Source: Baylisascaris procyonis (lineage: Eukaryota; Nematoda; Chromadorea; Rhabditida; Ascarididae). From it: DNA of 64,000 bases. The notes under the pieces are model-generated. The model saw only the letters and a program-made list of their open reading frames with translations, searched no databases and had not been told where the DNA came from. This document shows, piece by piece, positions 42,601-51,300 of this stretch. The translations under genes and the position numbers were made by a program. Position 1 is the first letter of the stretch. Every line of letters begins with the position of its first letter. Location of the stretch: contig JAZARR010000197.1 of NCBI GenBank assembly GCA_037389465.1, forward strand, positions 7,148,501 to 7,212,500, given 5' to 3'.

Positions 42601-44433
42601 AACACCTAGTAAGTTTTATTAGATCACAACTCAGGTGTAGAACTATCAGCAATAGGTTAATGTGGTAGAAAAATAAACAGGCGTTTTTCTTTTCGACATA
42701 TGGTTTAATTCCTTTTTCCATTAGAATGATTTTATTAACGAACTGAATGTGAGTAGACTCATTGCAAACTTTTGACTTCAAGCAATTTTGCTCTTGGATT
42801 TGAATGACTTACCTGCAGTTGCCTGCAGAAATTTCAAGAACGATTCCTTTAACTCTTCGGTATTATTAGACCTTGAAAAACATGAATACAAGTGAAGTGA
42901 AACCTCAGTTTGGCCTCAGTATGATCTCAGTTAAAACCACGAGTATTTATAGATTTCGCAAAAAGTTTCAATAATTTCGTAGAAATGGTAGTAGTCGAGA
43001 ATCGAGATCCATTTTCATGCCTTCTCTATAGTAACCACTTATGATGTATTGGCTGAAAATCTCTTTCAGCATTCATCTTACTTCACTAATCAACAACCTT
43101 GTTTATTTATTCTTTATTTAGCATCAGGTAAACACATTTCACGCGCAGCAGCAGCACTCGCTAATCGTGCCACAGCAACACCTGAGAAGAGCAGATCTAC
43201 CGAGAAGAGTAAGTTACGTCCTCCATCTGCTCAAAATAACGCACTGACGGGACAAATTAATGCCAAGCCACCACCACCCTCTCATGCACGCCTTCCTACA
43301 AATCGACCAACTCGTTAGTTTTTTGATTGTTTAGTGCTTATTTGATTACTTTGCTGCTTTACTACTTTTTAGAAAGTTTCTAGGTCTAAAAATTCGATTC
43401 TTTTCCCTTTCTTTATTAATATTTAGTATCGAAGAAAAGCTCACGGGGATGCTCTTCCCCGATGTTTTTACGTTTTTTGGAGAAAGCGGAAGTTCGACAA
43501 AAAATATACGTATGCGAAGTGCCACCAAGAAGTTCCCTAAAACTAAAAATCACTTTCAGTGCGCCACTATACATCGCTTTCAGCACCTTTAAGGAGTCAG
43601 TATGGCGCTCGTCGTTGTTCTGGGAGTACGTCTGCATCTACAGTGTATGTTACTGTGAGATTAAGTCTATGAGGTTTCACGATCGCTGGAATGATGACTA
43701 ACTTGAAGAAACGAAAAGTCTCTATGAGATTTTGTTTCAAACTTTATAAGACGGCCGCTGAAATGTGCACAAAACGCACGAGTGTTTGAAGGGTTTTAAA
43801 AATAGCAGAACATCTATTCGAGATGACGAGAGTTCTGGGCGTCCTTCAGTTGGCATCAACAACGAAAATGTTGCTATCGTTTGTGAACGAACTCATGAAA
43901 ACCGTCCTCCAACAATCCACATACCTGTGAAACTGCAACGGTATCGCATGGGATTTATTATGAGGCTTTATCAAAAAGACATAGAATGCGCAACATTGCA
44001 GCGAAAGTTGTGTCTCATGTGTAGACGAATGATCAGAAGCAACATTGTGATCAGATCTATTGAATGCTCAAAAAACACTCAGAAAATGCCTCAGACTTTA
44101 TCTTGTGCATCATTATTGGTGATGGAAAAAAGTGGGTTGTCGGGCACGACCTACAAACTCAACAACCATTACTGTAGAAAAAATCAAGGGGACCAAAGAA
44201 AGTGCACTAAGTTCGAAGCAGATGATTTGCTTTTCTCGATATCGAAGGCATAATTCCTAAAGAAAGGAATTTTTTACGCCCGGCCAGATAGTAAATGGAG
44301 AATTCTATAGTAATGTCTTGAGGCGACTTCCGGAAAGAGTTCGTCAAAAACGTCCAGTTAAGCGTATTTCATTGCAATAATGCCCCGGGAAAAACGCATT
44401 CAATGTGCTTCAATTTTTGGCCTTTAAGAAAGG

Positions 44434-44483
<50 letters not shown>

Positions 44484-44916
44484 TACGAATTACACCATTT
44501 TGGGAAAGTAAGGCTAAACAAATCACCTTAGCATACTTTTGCGCATTTTGCCGACTGAATTAAGTTCCTGAAGTCGTCCTATTTGACCAGCTGAAACCGT
44601 CCTTTTTGCCTATAATTTTTATTGAAAATTCTAGTCATTCTTGCTCAACAACAATAATAATTTGCTCTTAAAGTTTCTTTCGGTTGAAGAGAGTCCACTT
44701 TCAGCGGTGCCTAATACGGGTTTACGACGTTCTTCAACTGCAACAACCGATCTTAAAACTATGAGTGTAACACCTGGTCGATCGTCAAATTTGTCGACAA
44801 CACGATCTTCTAGTTCCGTTCGACGTCCCCTTCCTGGCCTTATTAAAGTCAGAAGTTTCTCAAGTATCGAGAAGATGCCTGCACACATGAATATGAAAAT
44901 TCATACAATTGAATAA
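10493..44916 (+). CDS. ppfr-4: PP4 regulatory subunit 4 homologue, 20 coding exons
   Basis: Exons: 10493-10632, 12031-12133, 15506-15606, 16725-16786, 17571-17644, 23515-23621, 27619-27726, 29113-29237, 32920-33041, 33872-34021, 34857-34976, 36695-36850, 37491-37673, 39173-39278, 39908-40055, 40576-40720, 41624-41820, 42436-42608, 43122-43313, 44705-44916. They sum to 2724 bases, 908 codons including TAA, with every phase matching. Vertebrate PPP4R4 is roughly 870 residues. Residues about 40-650 read as HEAT repeats, about 652-700 as a charged coiled coil, and 716-907 as a Ser/Thr/Pro/Arg-rich tail. Family-like stretches, compared from memory, include CAYNFP (359-364), [12 protein letters not shown] (602-613) and [17 protein letters not shown]4R4 binds the PP4 catalytic subunit in the cytosol; that role is inferred from similarity. 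The symbol follows C. elegans usage for this family. Least certain are the exon 11 and exon 19 donors. Confidence 0.88.
10633..12030 (+). other. Gene 1 intron 1
   Basis: Contains a (TA)n array at 10694-10758. A frame at 11592-11840 resembles a signal peptide but has no ATG. Nothing else is recognised. Confidence 0.7.
10694..10758. repeat. (TA)n microsatellite
   Basis: About 32 uninterrupted TA dinucleotides in intron 1, about 60 bases after the exon 1 donor. Confidence 0.97.
12031..12133 (+). CDS. ppfr-4: Gene 1 exon 2
   Basis: Acceptor TCATTTCAG, donor GTATAT. It encodes [15 protein letters not shown] and [12 protein letters not shown], matching the first HEAT helix pair of PPP4R4 in pattern. 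It ends in phase 0. Confidence 0.85.
12829..13045. repeat. Left inverted terminal copy of the Penelope-like element
   Basis: Reverse complement of 14005-14221 with about two visible mismatches. It contains the hairpin GGCTC-AAA-GAGCC followed by GAAACGTC when read on the - strand. Confidence 0.9.
13042..13119. repeat. (TA)n microsatellite inside the element
   Basis: TA array with a few G interruptions between the left inverted repeat and the ORF end. Confidence 0.95.
13190..13906 (-). pseudogene. Penelope-like ORF remnant with GIY-YIG endonuclease
   Basis: Read from 13639 to 13190, a 149-codon frame ends in a stop. It shows [15 protein letters not shown], cysteine pairs CVIC and CCAC of a zinc-binding element, then the GIY-YIG core as VVYSI and LYIGETGR, with RIREH and EAHLIN following. 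This is the endonuclease normally fused behind the reverse transcriptase in Penelope-like elements, where it nicks the target DNA. Upstream, 13874-13650 in another frame carries the usual linker ([19 protein letters not shown]), so there is a frameshift near 13640. The reverse transcriptase itself is missing, so this copy cannot move by itself. Confidence 0.85.
13935..14007. repeat. (TA)n microsatellite inside the element
   Basis: Uninterrupted TA array between the truncated ORF and the right inverted repeat. It replaces the missing 5' part of the element. Confidence 0.97.
14005..14221. repeat. Right inverted terminal copy of the Penelope-like element
   Basis: Partner of 12829-13045. On the + strand it reads GGCTCAAAGAGCC then GAAACGTC, a hairpin and tail like those in hammerhead ribozymes of this element class. 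Confidence 0.9.
15396..15480. repeat. (TTTA)n microsatellite before exon 3
   Basis: A TTTA tetranucleotide array with rare G changes ends about 25 bases before the exon 3 acceptor. It may supply pyrimidine-rich context for splicing. Confidence 0.95.
15506..15606 (+). CDS. ppfr-4: Gene 1 exon 3
   Basis: Acceptor TATTTGCAG, donor GTTAGT. It encodes [15 protein letters not shown] and ends in phase 2. Confidence 0.85.
16631..16689. repeat. (TA)n microsatellite
   Basis: Ends 35 bases before the exon 4 acceptor. Confidence 0.97.
16725..16786 (+). CDS. ppfr-4: Gene 1 exon 4
   Basis: Acceptor ATTTTCAG, donor GTAAGT. It encodes [20 protein letters not shown] and ends in phase 1. Confidence 0.85.
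17571..17644 (+). CDS. ppfr-4: Gene 1 exon 5
   Basis: Acceptor GTTTCAG, donor GTGGGT. It encodes [20 protein letters not shown], a strong match in pattern to the AWLETL helix of PPP4R4. It ends in phase 0. Confidence 0.9.
20333..20450. repeat. Tandem duplication, 2 x 59 bases
   Basis: A unit starting TTGCATCAAAAAAAGTTGTG is repeated exactly at 20392. Each copy includes TTTATTGCAG, which resembles a splice acceptor. Confidence 0.95.
21869..22121. repeat. Tandem triplicate, 3 x 84 bases
   Basis: The word TGGTCAAGAACTTATG starts at 21883, 21967 and 22051, exactly 84 bases apart. Copies 2 and 3 are almost identical; copy 1 differs at a few bases at its start. Confidence 0.95.
23515..23621 (+). 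CDS. ppfr-4: Gene 1 exon 6
   Basis: Acceptor ATTTTGCAG, donor GTAAGT. It encodes [20 protein letters not shown] and [14 protein letters not shown], and ends in phase 2. Confidence 0.88.
25131..25208 (-). other. tRNA-like sequence, possible tRNA-derived SINE or pseudogene
   Basis: On the - strand TAGCTCAATCGTTGCAGCA resembles a tRNA box A and D arm. About 30 bases later GGTTTAAATCC resembles box B. GCTTC at the 5' side and GAAGC after box B are complementary. The anticodon arm does not pair, so I do not call a functional tRNA. Confidence 0.35.
27376..27438. repeat. (TA)n microsatellite
   Basis: TA array in intron 6, about 180 bases before exon 7. Confidence 0.97.
27619..27726 (+). CDS. ppfr-4: Gene 1 exon 7
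   Basis: Acceptor TTTTGCAG, donor GTATGT. It encodes [20 protein letters not shown] and [13 protein letters not shown], a typical HEAT helix pair. It ends in phase 2. Confidence 0.9.
27727..29112 (+). other. Gene 1 intron 7 (1.4 kb)
   Basis: No exon recognised. Overlapping open frames on both strands (27886-28170 and 28682-28951 on +, 28582-28899 on -) have no family similarity I can name. The 28240-28380 segment is less AT-rich and may be an old repeat. Confidence 0.5.
29113..29237 (+). CDS. ppfr-4: Gene 1 exon 8
   Basis: Acceptor AATTTTAG, donor GTGAGT. It encodes [20 protein letters not shown], matching the LPELIEL HEAT segment of PPP4R4. It ends in phase 1. Confidence 0.9.
29238..32919 (+). 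other. Gene 1 intron 8 (3.7 kb)
   Basis: Very AT-rich, with no exon recognised. It has a poly-G run near 31074-31088. An open stretch after a TTTAG near 32027 is in a compatible frame but does not end in a clear donor, and skipping it gives the better alignment to PPP4R4. Confidence 0.6.
32920..33041 (+). CDS. ppfr-4: Gene 1 exon 9
   Basis: Acceptor TTTTTTAG, donor GTGAGC. It encodes [20 protein letters not shown] and [12 protein letters not shown], in line with the TILPLVK segment of PPP4R4. It ends in phase 0. Confidence 0.9.
33872..34021 (+). CDS. ppfr-4: Gene 1 exon 10
   Basis: Acceptor TATTTGAG (weak), donor GTGAGT. It encodes a Ser/Asn-rich loop followed by RRMCAYNFP, where CAYNFP is a PPP4R4 signature. 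It ends in phase 0. Confidence 0.85.
34857..34976 (+). CDS. ppfr-4: Gene 1 exon 11
   Basis: Acceptor CTTTCAG. It encodes [20 protein letters not shown] and [17 protein letters not shown]. The donor chosen is GTTTGC, which is weak. The frame stays open to 35198 and the next residues still look like a HEAT helix, so a longer form is possible. Confidence 0.8.
34977..36694 (+). other. Gene 1 intron 11 (1.7 kb)
   Basis: Begins with an open frame to 35198 that continues exon 11, and ends with a 209-base palindromic TA array (36432-36640). No other exon recognised. Confidence 0.6.
36432..36640. repeat. Compound palindromic (TA)n array
   Basis: Three TA blocks are separated by ATCATCACAACACTGTATA (36510-36528) and its reverse complement (about 36583-36601). 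The centre is near TGCATATGTA, so the whole 209 bases can fold back on itself. It ends about 54 bases before exon 12. Confidence 0.95.
36695..36850 (+). CDS. ppfr-4: Gene 1 exon 12
   Basis: Acceptor ATCTACAG, donor GTAAGT. It encodes [20 protein letters not shown] and [16 protein letters not shown], and ends in phase 0. Confidence 0.88.
36851..37490 (+). other. Gene 1 intron 12 (0.64 kb)
   Basis: Its last 165 bases are a degenerate 31-base repeat carrying acceptor-like TTTTCAG words. The rest shows nothing. Confidence 0.8.
37325..37490 (+). repeat. 31-base repeat bearing splice-acceptor motifs
   Basis: Units resembling AAGGCATATTTCTGGTATTT-TCAGCGGTAAT end in TTTTCAG at 37372 and 37403 and in TTTCCAG at 37434. 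The true acceptor GCATTTTCAG at 37490 is the last and most diverged unit. The spacings are 31, 31 and 56 bases. Confidence 0.85.
37491..37673 (+). CDS. ppfr-4: Gene 1 exon 13
   Basis: Acceptor GCATTTTCAG, donor GTAAGT. It encodes [20 protein letters not shown] and [16 protein letters not shown]; the SWRxH stretch matches the KWRTH segment of PPP4R4. It ends in phase 0. Confidence 0.9.
37674..39172 (+). other. Gene 1 intron 13 (1.5 kb)
   Basis: AT-rich, with no exon recognised. The stretch 38571-38640 (TGGCTTCAGTGG, then GAGTTCAAACT) is weakly tRNA-like and may be a SINE head. Confidence 0.55.
39173..39278 (+). CDS. ppfr-4: Gene 1 exon 14
   Basis: Acceptor TTTCCCAG, donor GTAAGT. It encodes [20 protein letters not shown] and QVIIDFFVH, matching the AASRTLCIFLR segment of PPP4R4 in pattern. 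It ends in phase 1. Confidence 0.9.
39908..40055 (+). CDS. ppfr-4: Gene 1 exon 15
   Basis: Acceptor CTTTGCAG, donor GTTAGT. It encodes [20 protein letters not shown] and [13 protein letters not shown]. It ends in phase 2. A second AG three bases on could also be used. Confidence 0.88.
40576..40720 (+). CDS. ppfr-4: Gene 1 exon 16
   Basis: Acceptor TGTTTTAG, donor GTTTCT (weak). It encodes [20 protein letters not shown] and [18 protein letters not shown], the clearest PPP4R4 match in the gene. It ends in phase 0. Confidence 0.92.
40721..41623 (+). other. Gene 1 intron 16 (0.9 kb)
   Basis: The frame continues past the donor to a stop at 40834. A 122-codon frame on the - strand (41162-41530) has no recognisable family. 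Nothing else seen. Confidence 0.55.
41624..41820 (+). CDS. ppfr-4: Gene 1 exon 17
   Basis: Acceptor CCTTTGCAG, donor GTATGT. It encodes a highly charged helix ([20 protein letters not shown]), likely coiled coil, as in the Glu/Lys-rich segment of PPP4R4. It ends in phase 2. Confidence 0.88.
42436..42608 (+). CDS. ppfr-4: Gene 1 exon 18
   Basis: Acceptor TGATTGCAG, donor GTAAGT. It encodes a Pro/Arg/Ser-rich disordered tail ([20 protein letters not shown]). It ends in phase 1. Confidence 0.82.
43122..43313 (+). CDS. ppfr-4: Gene 1 exon 19, alternative 3' ends
   Basis: Acceptor TTTATTTAG. It encodes [20 protein letters not shown], then a Pro-rich segment. Donors GTAAGT (after 43208) and GTTAGT (after 43313) are both phase 1 and both fit the last exon. 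Reading through would end at TAG 43316-43318. Confidence 0.72.
43640..44435 (+). mobile_element. Decayed mariner transposon
   Basis: Transposase fragments in several frames follow the mariner order. A helix-turn-helix part contains [19 protein letters not shown] and [15 protein letters not shown] near 44123 stands for the catalytic GDEKWV motif, FLDIEGI near 44238 for the FFDIKGI motif, and NNAPGK near 44380 for the HHDNAP motif. Frameshifts and stops separate them, so it is inactive. The 3' end runs into a (TA)n array and I could not place terminal inverted repeats. Confidence 0.85.
43765..44253 (+). pseudogene. Mariner transposase fragment
   Basis: A 162-codon open frame covers the DNA-binding half. 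In the second half the recognisable motifs move to other frames, so the tail of this frame is not authentic protein. The catalytic aspartate region has lost its usual residues. Confidence 0.75.
44436..44481. repeat. (TA)n microsatellite
   Basis: TA array directly at the 3' edge of the mariner fossil. Mariner inserts at TA, so the array may have grown from the target site. Confidence 0.97.
44705..44916 (+). CDS. ppfr-4: Gene 1 exon 20 (stop)
   Basis: Acceptor CACTTTCAG at 44704, phase 1, TAA at 44914-44916. It encodes a Ser/Thr/Arg-rich tail ([20 protein letters not shown]) ending MNMKIHTIE. Both exon 19 donors splice in frame to it. The composition matches the tail of PPP4R4, but alignment there is weak. 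Confidence 0.75.
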
Positions 44917-47900
44917 TTTCTATCACACAGATGATTTTCTTGCAAAAAGTTTAATGGGGTAAATTATGTGATAGAAATTTCTGCAGATGGTTAGCAAATT
45001 GAAGGAAAGTTTCAGAGAGGTTTTGTAAAAAAATTTCTTTTCAAATAAAAATATCAACCAGATAAAGAAATATTTGAAGCTAATTTTAAAAAAATTTAAC
45101 GATAACTATAAGGATTATTTTTGAGCCGGAATAAGTCAAAAATTGCAATCGACATGTCCATCGTATTTGATCAATGTTGAAAAATAAAGAATATGCTATG
45201 CGTGAATTAGCTACGTCATAATTTGTTACTAAAATCGAACCAAAAAAAAAAAATTCTTTGAAAAATTTTACAAATTCATTTATTTTTCGGCGCTAATTTC
45301 TAATTGAAAATGTAAATTTAATTGCTTCAATTAGCTTCTACTCCGTTTCTATATATCAGTTCCCTTATCGCAAATTGCAGACATACAATTTTATTGGAAA
45401 TTAGAAGAAAACTTATAAATAATCTTATATATACGGCATGACATCTTAGACTTATGACGTAGAAATTTATGCTCCACATATATGTGGTCATCTAGTATCA
45501 TCTTCACGCATCGTTTATTTTGTATTTCTTGCTTCACATTATGTACGCTTGACAATACGATACGTGCGTTACATTTATAACTTGGCTAGGGCCGCTGATA
45601 TGTCTACGATTTTTACGACCTGAATTGATATTGTTATCTGACCTGAAAAATGATGTCATCCTGAAAAAAATCCTGTGGAAGAAATTAGGCGATCCTTATT
45701 TCTACATAATCATCACCGCGAAATGAAATGCGTCAATGGTGATTTTTTAAAATAACACATTTATTCAAATGTGTTTTTGCGAGTTTTTAGTTGTACTCAT
45801 TGCTCAAGTCCGATAGACAAAAATTGCACTACAACTATCACAAAAAATTGCATTGCACGTTTTTTTCTTCCGGAATCCATTCTGCTCGAGTTTTTCTCTC
45901 GAAGTCTTCTAAATCATCAAATAGTGCCTTTAAATGTTTTTGCGGATTCTGAATCCCATTTACGTTCTTCCTATACCTAATGTTCTCACTTCATTGTTGT
46001 GCTCGCTAGCGAAATTCAGTGTGCATATCTATGCATCCTTGTTCACTCTGCTTGCTTTTTGCTTATACGTTTCTTTGCGCTCATAATGGGCTGTGGAGTA
46101 TGCTGTGACATTAACCTATGAAGCTACAAATGTGTGTTTTGAGTTAATCGAGATGGGTGGTCGATTTTGTTCCAAAAAATTGAAATCAGAAGTCCTTTTT
46201 TTTTTCAAAACTCATTTGGCACACTTTGGCGAACGATTTACCCACTCTCCTCCCCCTTCCCACCCACCCCCACTCCGAGAAAAAGCGGATTATTTGTTGG
46301 GATGCCGTTTTTCTGTCAAAGGCTTATTTCTTATTCTCTCTCTTAAATTCAGGTTTTAATTGTTGAAGAATAATTGAAATTTGCAAAATAGACAACAATG
46401 TCCCATGTATCAATGGCAAAATTAATTGTTGCATAAATAGAAAAGAAATTGAACAAAGAAGTCTCTTTTATTTATGAAATCATTCTCTGAAAGATATCGG
46501 TCGGAAGTATTCACTTACTGTGATGATGGATGTGGGAAAATAATTTTGATGAAGTGCAAAGCGCTCCAAACGTTGAAATTCTTTGACATTCAGTTTGAAG
46601 ACGAAAATAAAGTTGCCATTTCAACCAATTTGGAGTCAAATTCTCTCTATAGTTCATCGAAAACTCCGGCAAACTCCAGAACCGCCTTTCTTACTTCGGT
46701 GTCCGTCATTGCTTCAAAGCAAAAAGGTCTCTTATTTAAGGTCCAGGATTTAAAGTCCTTTCCCTTTCTCTTCCGTTCATATGAGATATGCCGTGCGTTT
46801 ATGTAAATATAGACTTCAAGTGGTTTTGATTCGGATATCAACATAAAATGTTGAAGAGGTCTTACGGTTGACCGAGAAAGAACGAATCCTGTGGAATCCG
46901 AAAAATCCGCGGCAATTATTTCTGAGTTTCACTTTTTGAGAATTTGAGGAACGGCAGCGTGAAACGATCCTTATTTTTAGCCTAAGCATCGAAACGAATT
47001 TGAGTTAATATATAAGTGCTAATTGCTTTTTATACTTTGCTAAGCACGAAAATACTCATTTCTACATAGATTTCTTTTGCTTTATGAATGCCACTGACTG
47101 ATCGTTGATTTGTATGTTGAAGTGTGTGTTGGATGTATCTGTGTGTCTGTGTGTCTGTGCGCCTGTGTGTTGGTGTAATCTATATAAGCATCTCGCTTTG
47201 CCAAAGATTTTTTCTTTGACGTTCAAAGAATCTTGTTTTTGAGAATTTAACTGTCTATCTCTTCCATTATATCAGGTTTTATTGATTTGTCTGGCGCCTG
47301 TTGAAATATTGCTGTGCCTGAAGAAAATTAGAAAAAACGTGCATATACAATTTATAAACACATCGATGAGATCGAAGAATCATGACCGTTAGTCGTTGCA
47401 GTCACTTTCCCCCCGGATTTACTTCCATCCAGATTTTTATATCATTAATTGATTTTGGATAAATTCGATAAGATCACCTTTTGCCCTCAGCAGCACCGCC
47501 GATCCGTCAAAGGTTTCCGGAAAAGTTGATTATGCTGCTCCTTTTGACCGACACAGTTCGAGAGTATGACCATGCCCCATGTGTGAGAGATAGCGGATGG
47601 ATATGCGTAATTGGTTCAACGACAGATATGTGCACAATCCTTAGTTTCTTACTGAGCACAGTGACTCGACAAACCTTCAGGCGCGAGACTGAGAATCATT
47701 AGGAACCTCAAGTGGGACAAAGAAGTACAAGGAGGAAGATGACGAGATAAGGACGCCAAAAAATTGCATTTGAAAAAGTAGCTTCATCTTTTGCTTGATG
47801 CTTTCCTTAGCAGGAAGTGTCAAGAATAAAATCAATGGTTTAACATATAGCCTTTGAAACAACGAAAGTGGGGTGATATGGGACTTTCGACTTTAATCGG

Positions 47901-48283
47901 GTAATCATTCCCATTTTAAGACACTTTCAAGAACGAATTTATGTTTATATCGTTGAAGAATCCATTAAACATTTGGAGACGATTCTATTCATTCAACAAA
48001 TCAATCAATTCGATATCTGAAATCGCTAAACAATGCTTAAAATCAATCATATCGTTTCTTTACGCATATATTATATATTAGAAAATTTCAATCAATATTT
48101 ATAACAATAACCATTCGCATATTACACATAATTTCTTCTTCTTCTTCTTCTTCTTCAAAAAAAAAAAAATAAATAAATCAAAATTCGCCGGAAATTACAA
48201 CACATCTATACAAATAATATTTTCATAATCATGTGCGAACGATTTGTTTTTCATTGAATGAGTTGTTTAACGATGAGTTGCAA
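44917..48283. other. Convergent intergenic region
   Basis: Lies between the 3' ends of genes 1 and 2. Candidate AATAAA signals for gene 1 are at 45044-45049 and 45183-45188. For gene 2 only a TATAAA variant on the - strand (48098-48103) is seen. It also holds a (TG)-rich tract near 47120-47175 and a (CTT)n tract near 48133-48157. Frames at 46093-46359 and 46474-46806 have no recognisable family. Confidence 0.6.
45044..45049 (+). terminator. Candidate polyadenylation signal of gene 1
   Basis: First AATAAA after the stop codon, 128 bases downstream. A second one follows at 45183. Confidence 0.45.
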
Positions 48284-48361
48284 TTAGGATTTCTTTGAAT
48301 CGGGTGGAAACGAATGCCGAATAATTGTATTCTCAACACCATTACTCGGTAATATTGTCAT
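48284..48361 (-). CDS. Gene 2 exon 18 (stop)
   Basis: Acceptor TTTGCAG, phase 0. It encodes the last 25 residues, including ENTIIRHSFPPDSKKS, then TAA at 48286-48284. Confidence 0.7.
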   Translation of the reverse strand: MTILPSNGVENTIIRHSFPPDSKKS

Positions 48362-51300
48362 CTGCAAATGTGAAAATGAGAGAGAAAATTTTTATCGATT
48401 TATTCATTCAAAAAGTTTTCATGAAATAAGTTTAATATTTTGATATATTATAGGTTGTGAGTGAAATATTTTGATAATTTAATGATCTAATAGAAATAAG
48501 ATGAGCAATCAACATTTTATTTCAATGGATAGACATTTGCAATCGGTACGCTTTATTCTCGATTAACAAATTCTTCATAGGCAACAGGATTTTCACTTAT
48601 TATGGCCATTGATCAAATACAAAACATTCTTAGATAAATTTCTGATGGAATTAAAATTCATTCAAAAATGAATGCAATAAGCTGCATTGAGCATATTGGT
48701 AAATATCGTGGAGTTTAAAGAGATATAACGTGATATCTCTGAGTTTGCAAAGAAACGTTTGTGATGGATGAAACTTTTTGAGATAGAATAAGAGGGGAAA
48801 ACTTTCCTATCTATTTCCTCGCTGAGGAAATTTTTTGAAAATTTTGAGAACTTCAAAAAGATTTCCGCAAATTTATGGCACGAATAAGCGAAAAACCATC
48901 ATGGAACGAATGAAACTTGCGCATTTTAGAGAAGATTTAGGAATAATTAACTATTTAACGAGAATTTCTCGTACCTCTAGTGACTATCTCTTGAAAATAC
49001 TAATTGAAATCGACTCCCACAAAAATTGTTGAAATTTGGCGATGCGCCAAATGTGATATTGTTCAACATGTAAACGTAGTTGTTGCAACGCAGCAATCAA
49101 AAATCAAGTGAGTTGAAGAGCCACACAATCGCCTGCTTTAGAAGAAGCGCATAAGATAATTGAGTGCTATTATGAAGAACTAAATAAGTCATCATCTTAT
49201 TTCACTTTGATTTCAATCTTTCAATTTTGCCGCAATCTTTCTCCGTTTATTTAAATCGAGATTGAATAGTGGAGTTGTAGCCAAAAAAATACTTAAATAC
49301 CAATAACTCGTTCTTTTCTTTTTTTTTGGATTCGCCTCATTTTTTTTTTGTACTATTCTAGCAACTCATTAACACACTAGTATAACAATCACTCTATACC
49401 TTTTTTGTTGGATGAATTAAATGTAGAATCGGCTGATTGATAAAATTGTCCAATATTTGATTACTCGTAGTTGTTCCAAAATTATTAAGAAGACGTGATC
49501 GTTGAAGACAACGATGATTATTGATGGAAAGTTGTGATGTTAGAGTTAATATTTCACTCTCATTTTCGGCATCTGAAGTCTGCTCACGACATCTGAAAAT
49601 TTATAATTAATAATCATATTCTCATCAATTACTATTTACAAATTTGAAATTAAGACTCGATGTTTGATCACAGAAAAGATCTCTTCATCATCTCTCTATT
49701 CGAGAAATAAAAATAGAATAGTATTTCTAATTTTTGAAACATAACAGAAAATTAGAGGTGAAAACATTATAACTAAGGTAGAGCTATTGCAGGTAACATA
49801 AAATTACTCAAAATAAACCTAAAGAAATATGGGCAACATGGACGTAATTGTGCACATGCGAATTGTAATAAATTGACATCCGAATAACACTCTCGAGGAT
49901 CTGTATAGTTGCCCGATGAGAGTCTTTCAACGTATTGCCGATCATCATTGTTCAATTTTTGTGAGCATTTATCATCCTGCAATGATGAAAATTTTTGGTT
50001 TTTTTCTTCCTTTTCTAATGAAACTTTTTTCATTTTCGTAAAAAATTTTTCAGATGACCTTTTTCCGAGATGCTAACATGAAAATAGCTAATAATCACAA
50101 TATATGAATCACTGAGATAAAACGCATATATATTTTAAAGGAAAAAACGGAAAAGAATTGTTTTTTTATCTCTCTTCCATTTGAAGATTTCCCGATTCTT
50201 TAAAAAAAACAAATCCTCGTTTATTCATATTCCTACAAGGTGATGGGTGGCATTCGAAACAATGTCACTCTTGAAATAATACGCTTCAATTCGTGCATTT
50301 AGAAATTGTTAACTTTTAAGAAAAAAAAATGGCAGCGATAAAAGAAATATATTCGTCTCAAATTCCCCTTAAGATACGTTTTAAAAAATTTCTCTCGTTT
50401 CATAAAATATCTTTTAACAATTCATAATGAACCGAAGGAGAAATTAAAAATAACATGGGATGCAGGCTATGACTGTCAAATTTCATCACTCTTCCTTCAG
50501 TGGTCTGAGAGATAGACAAACAGATATTTATAAGTTTTACTCATTTAGAAAGTATTGCAAAACGCATTCAGTATTCACTATTGCGTATAATTATGTATTC
50601 GAATTATTAGAAGAAAAGCTTTTCACTTTGTAATTTTTAAAACATCAATAATAAAAAAAGAGATATTTCGTGCAAAATTTCTGAATAAAAGGGAAATTTG
50701 AGAACAATTGAATAAATTTAAGGAAAATTTTGAGAAAAAAAATTTAACGGAAAATTCAAGGAAAATCACTAAATAGAGGAGAAAATCGATATATTTGCAT
50801 CAACGTGACGAGGAGTAACATGAATTTTTAGAAGACAAATTATGTCTTCGACTCATTTTTCGATTTATCTAATTTTGTTCATTTGTTCAGTTTAGAAAAA
50901 AGTAATTTTTCGACTCAATAATGAGAAATTCCGATGTCTATCAAATGAATTGGATAACTGCATTCAAATATTATAATTTTTAAGCTCTTATTACTCATGC
51001 ACCCTCGACATATATAAAATGTGCATTTTTTGCTTCAAAAATGCTCACCAATCATCTAGAGAGTTCAATATGATTGGCACAAAAAGGACAATGATATTTT
51101 CTTATATCACTTGACATATACTTATATTTATTTATATTTTTACTTATTTTTTACTTGTATATTACTTAAAACACATTGCAATTATTCTATAAAAGTGATC
51201 AAAAGTATTTCTTAGGAAAAATCGATATGCAAATAAAAATTTTCAAAAAAGAGAAACTAACATGAATAAGATCCGATTCGTTGAGACATTTTCGAAGTCG

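Larger units (their letters stand above)
43314..44704 (+). other. Gene 1 intron 19 (1.4 kb)
   Basis: Mostly filled by a mariner fossil (about 43640-44435) and a (TA)n array (44436-44481). Confidence 0.7.

Noticed and set aside
43427..43560. Possible extra gene 1 exon after TATTTAG
   Set aside because: The phase fits on entry, but no donor leads to exon 20 in phase. Direct joining of exon 19 to the TTTCAG at 44704 is simpler.
46474..46844. Overlapping frames on both strands between the two genes
   Set aside because: No family similarity and no splice signals. One strand has stops inside the apparent continuation.
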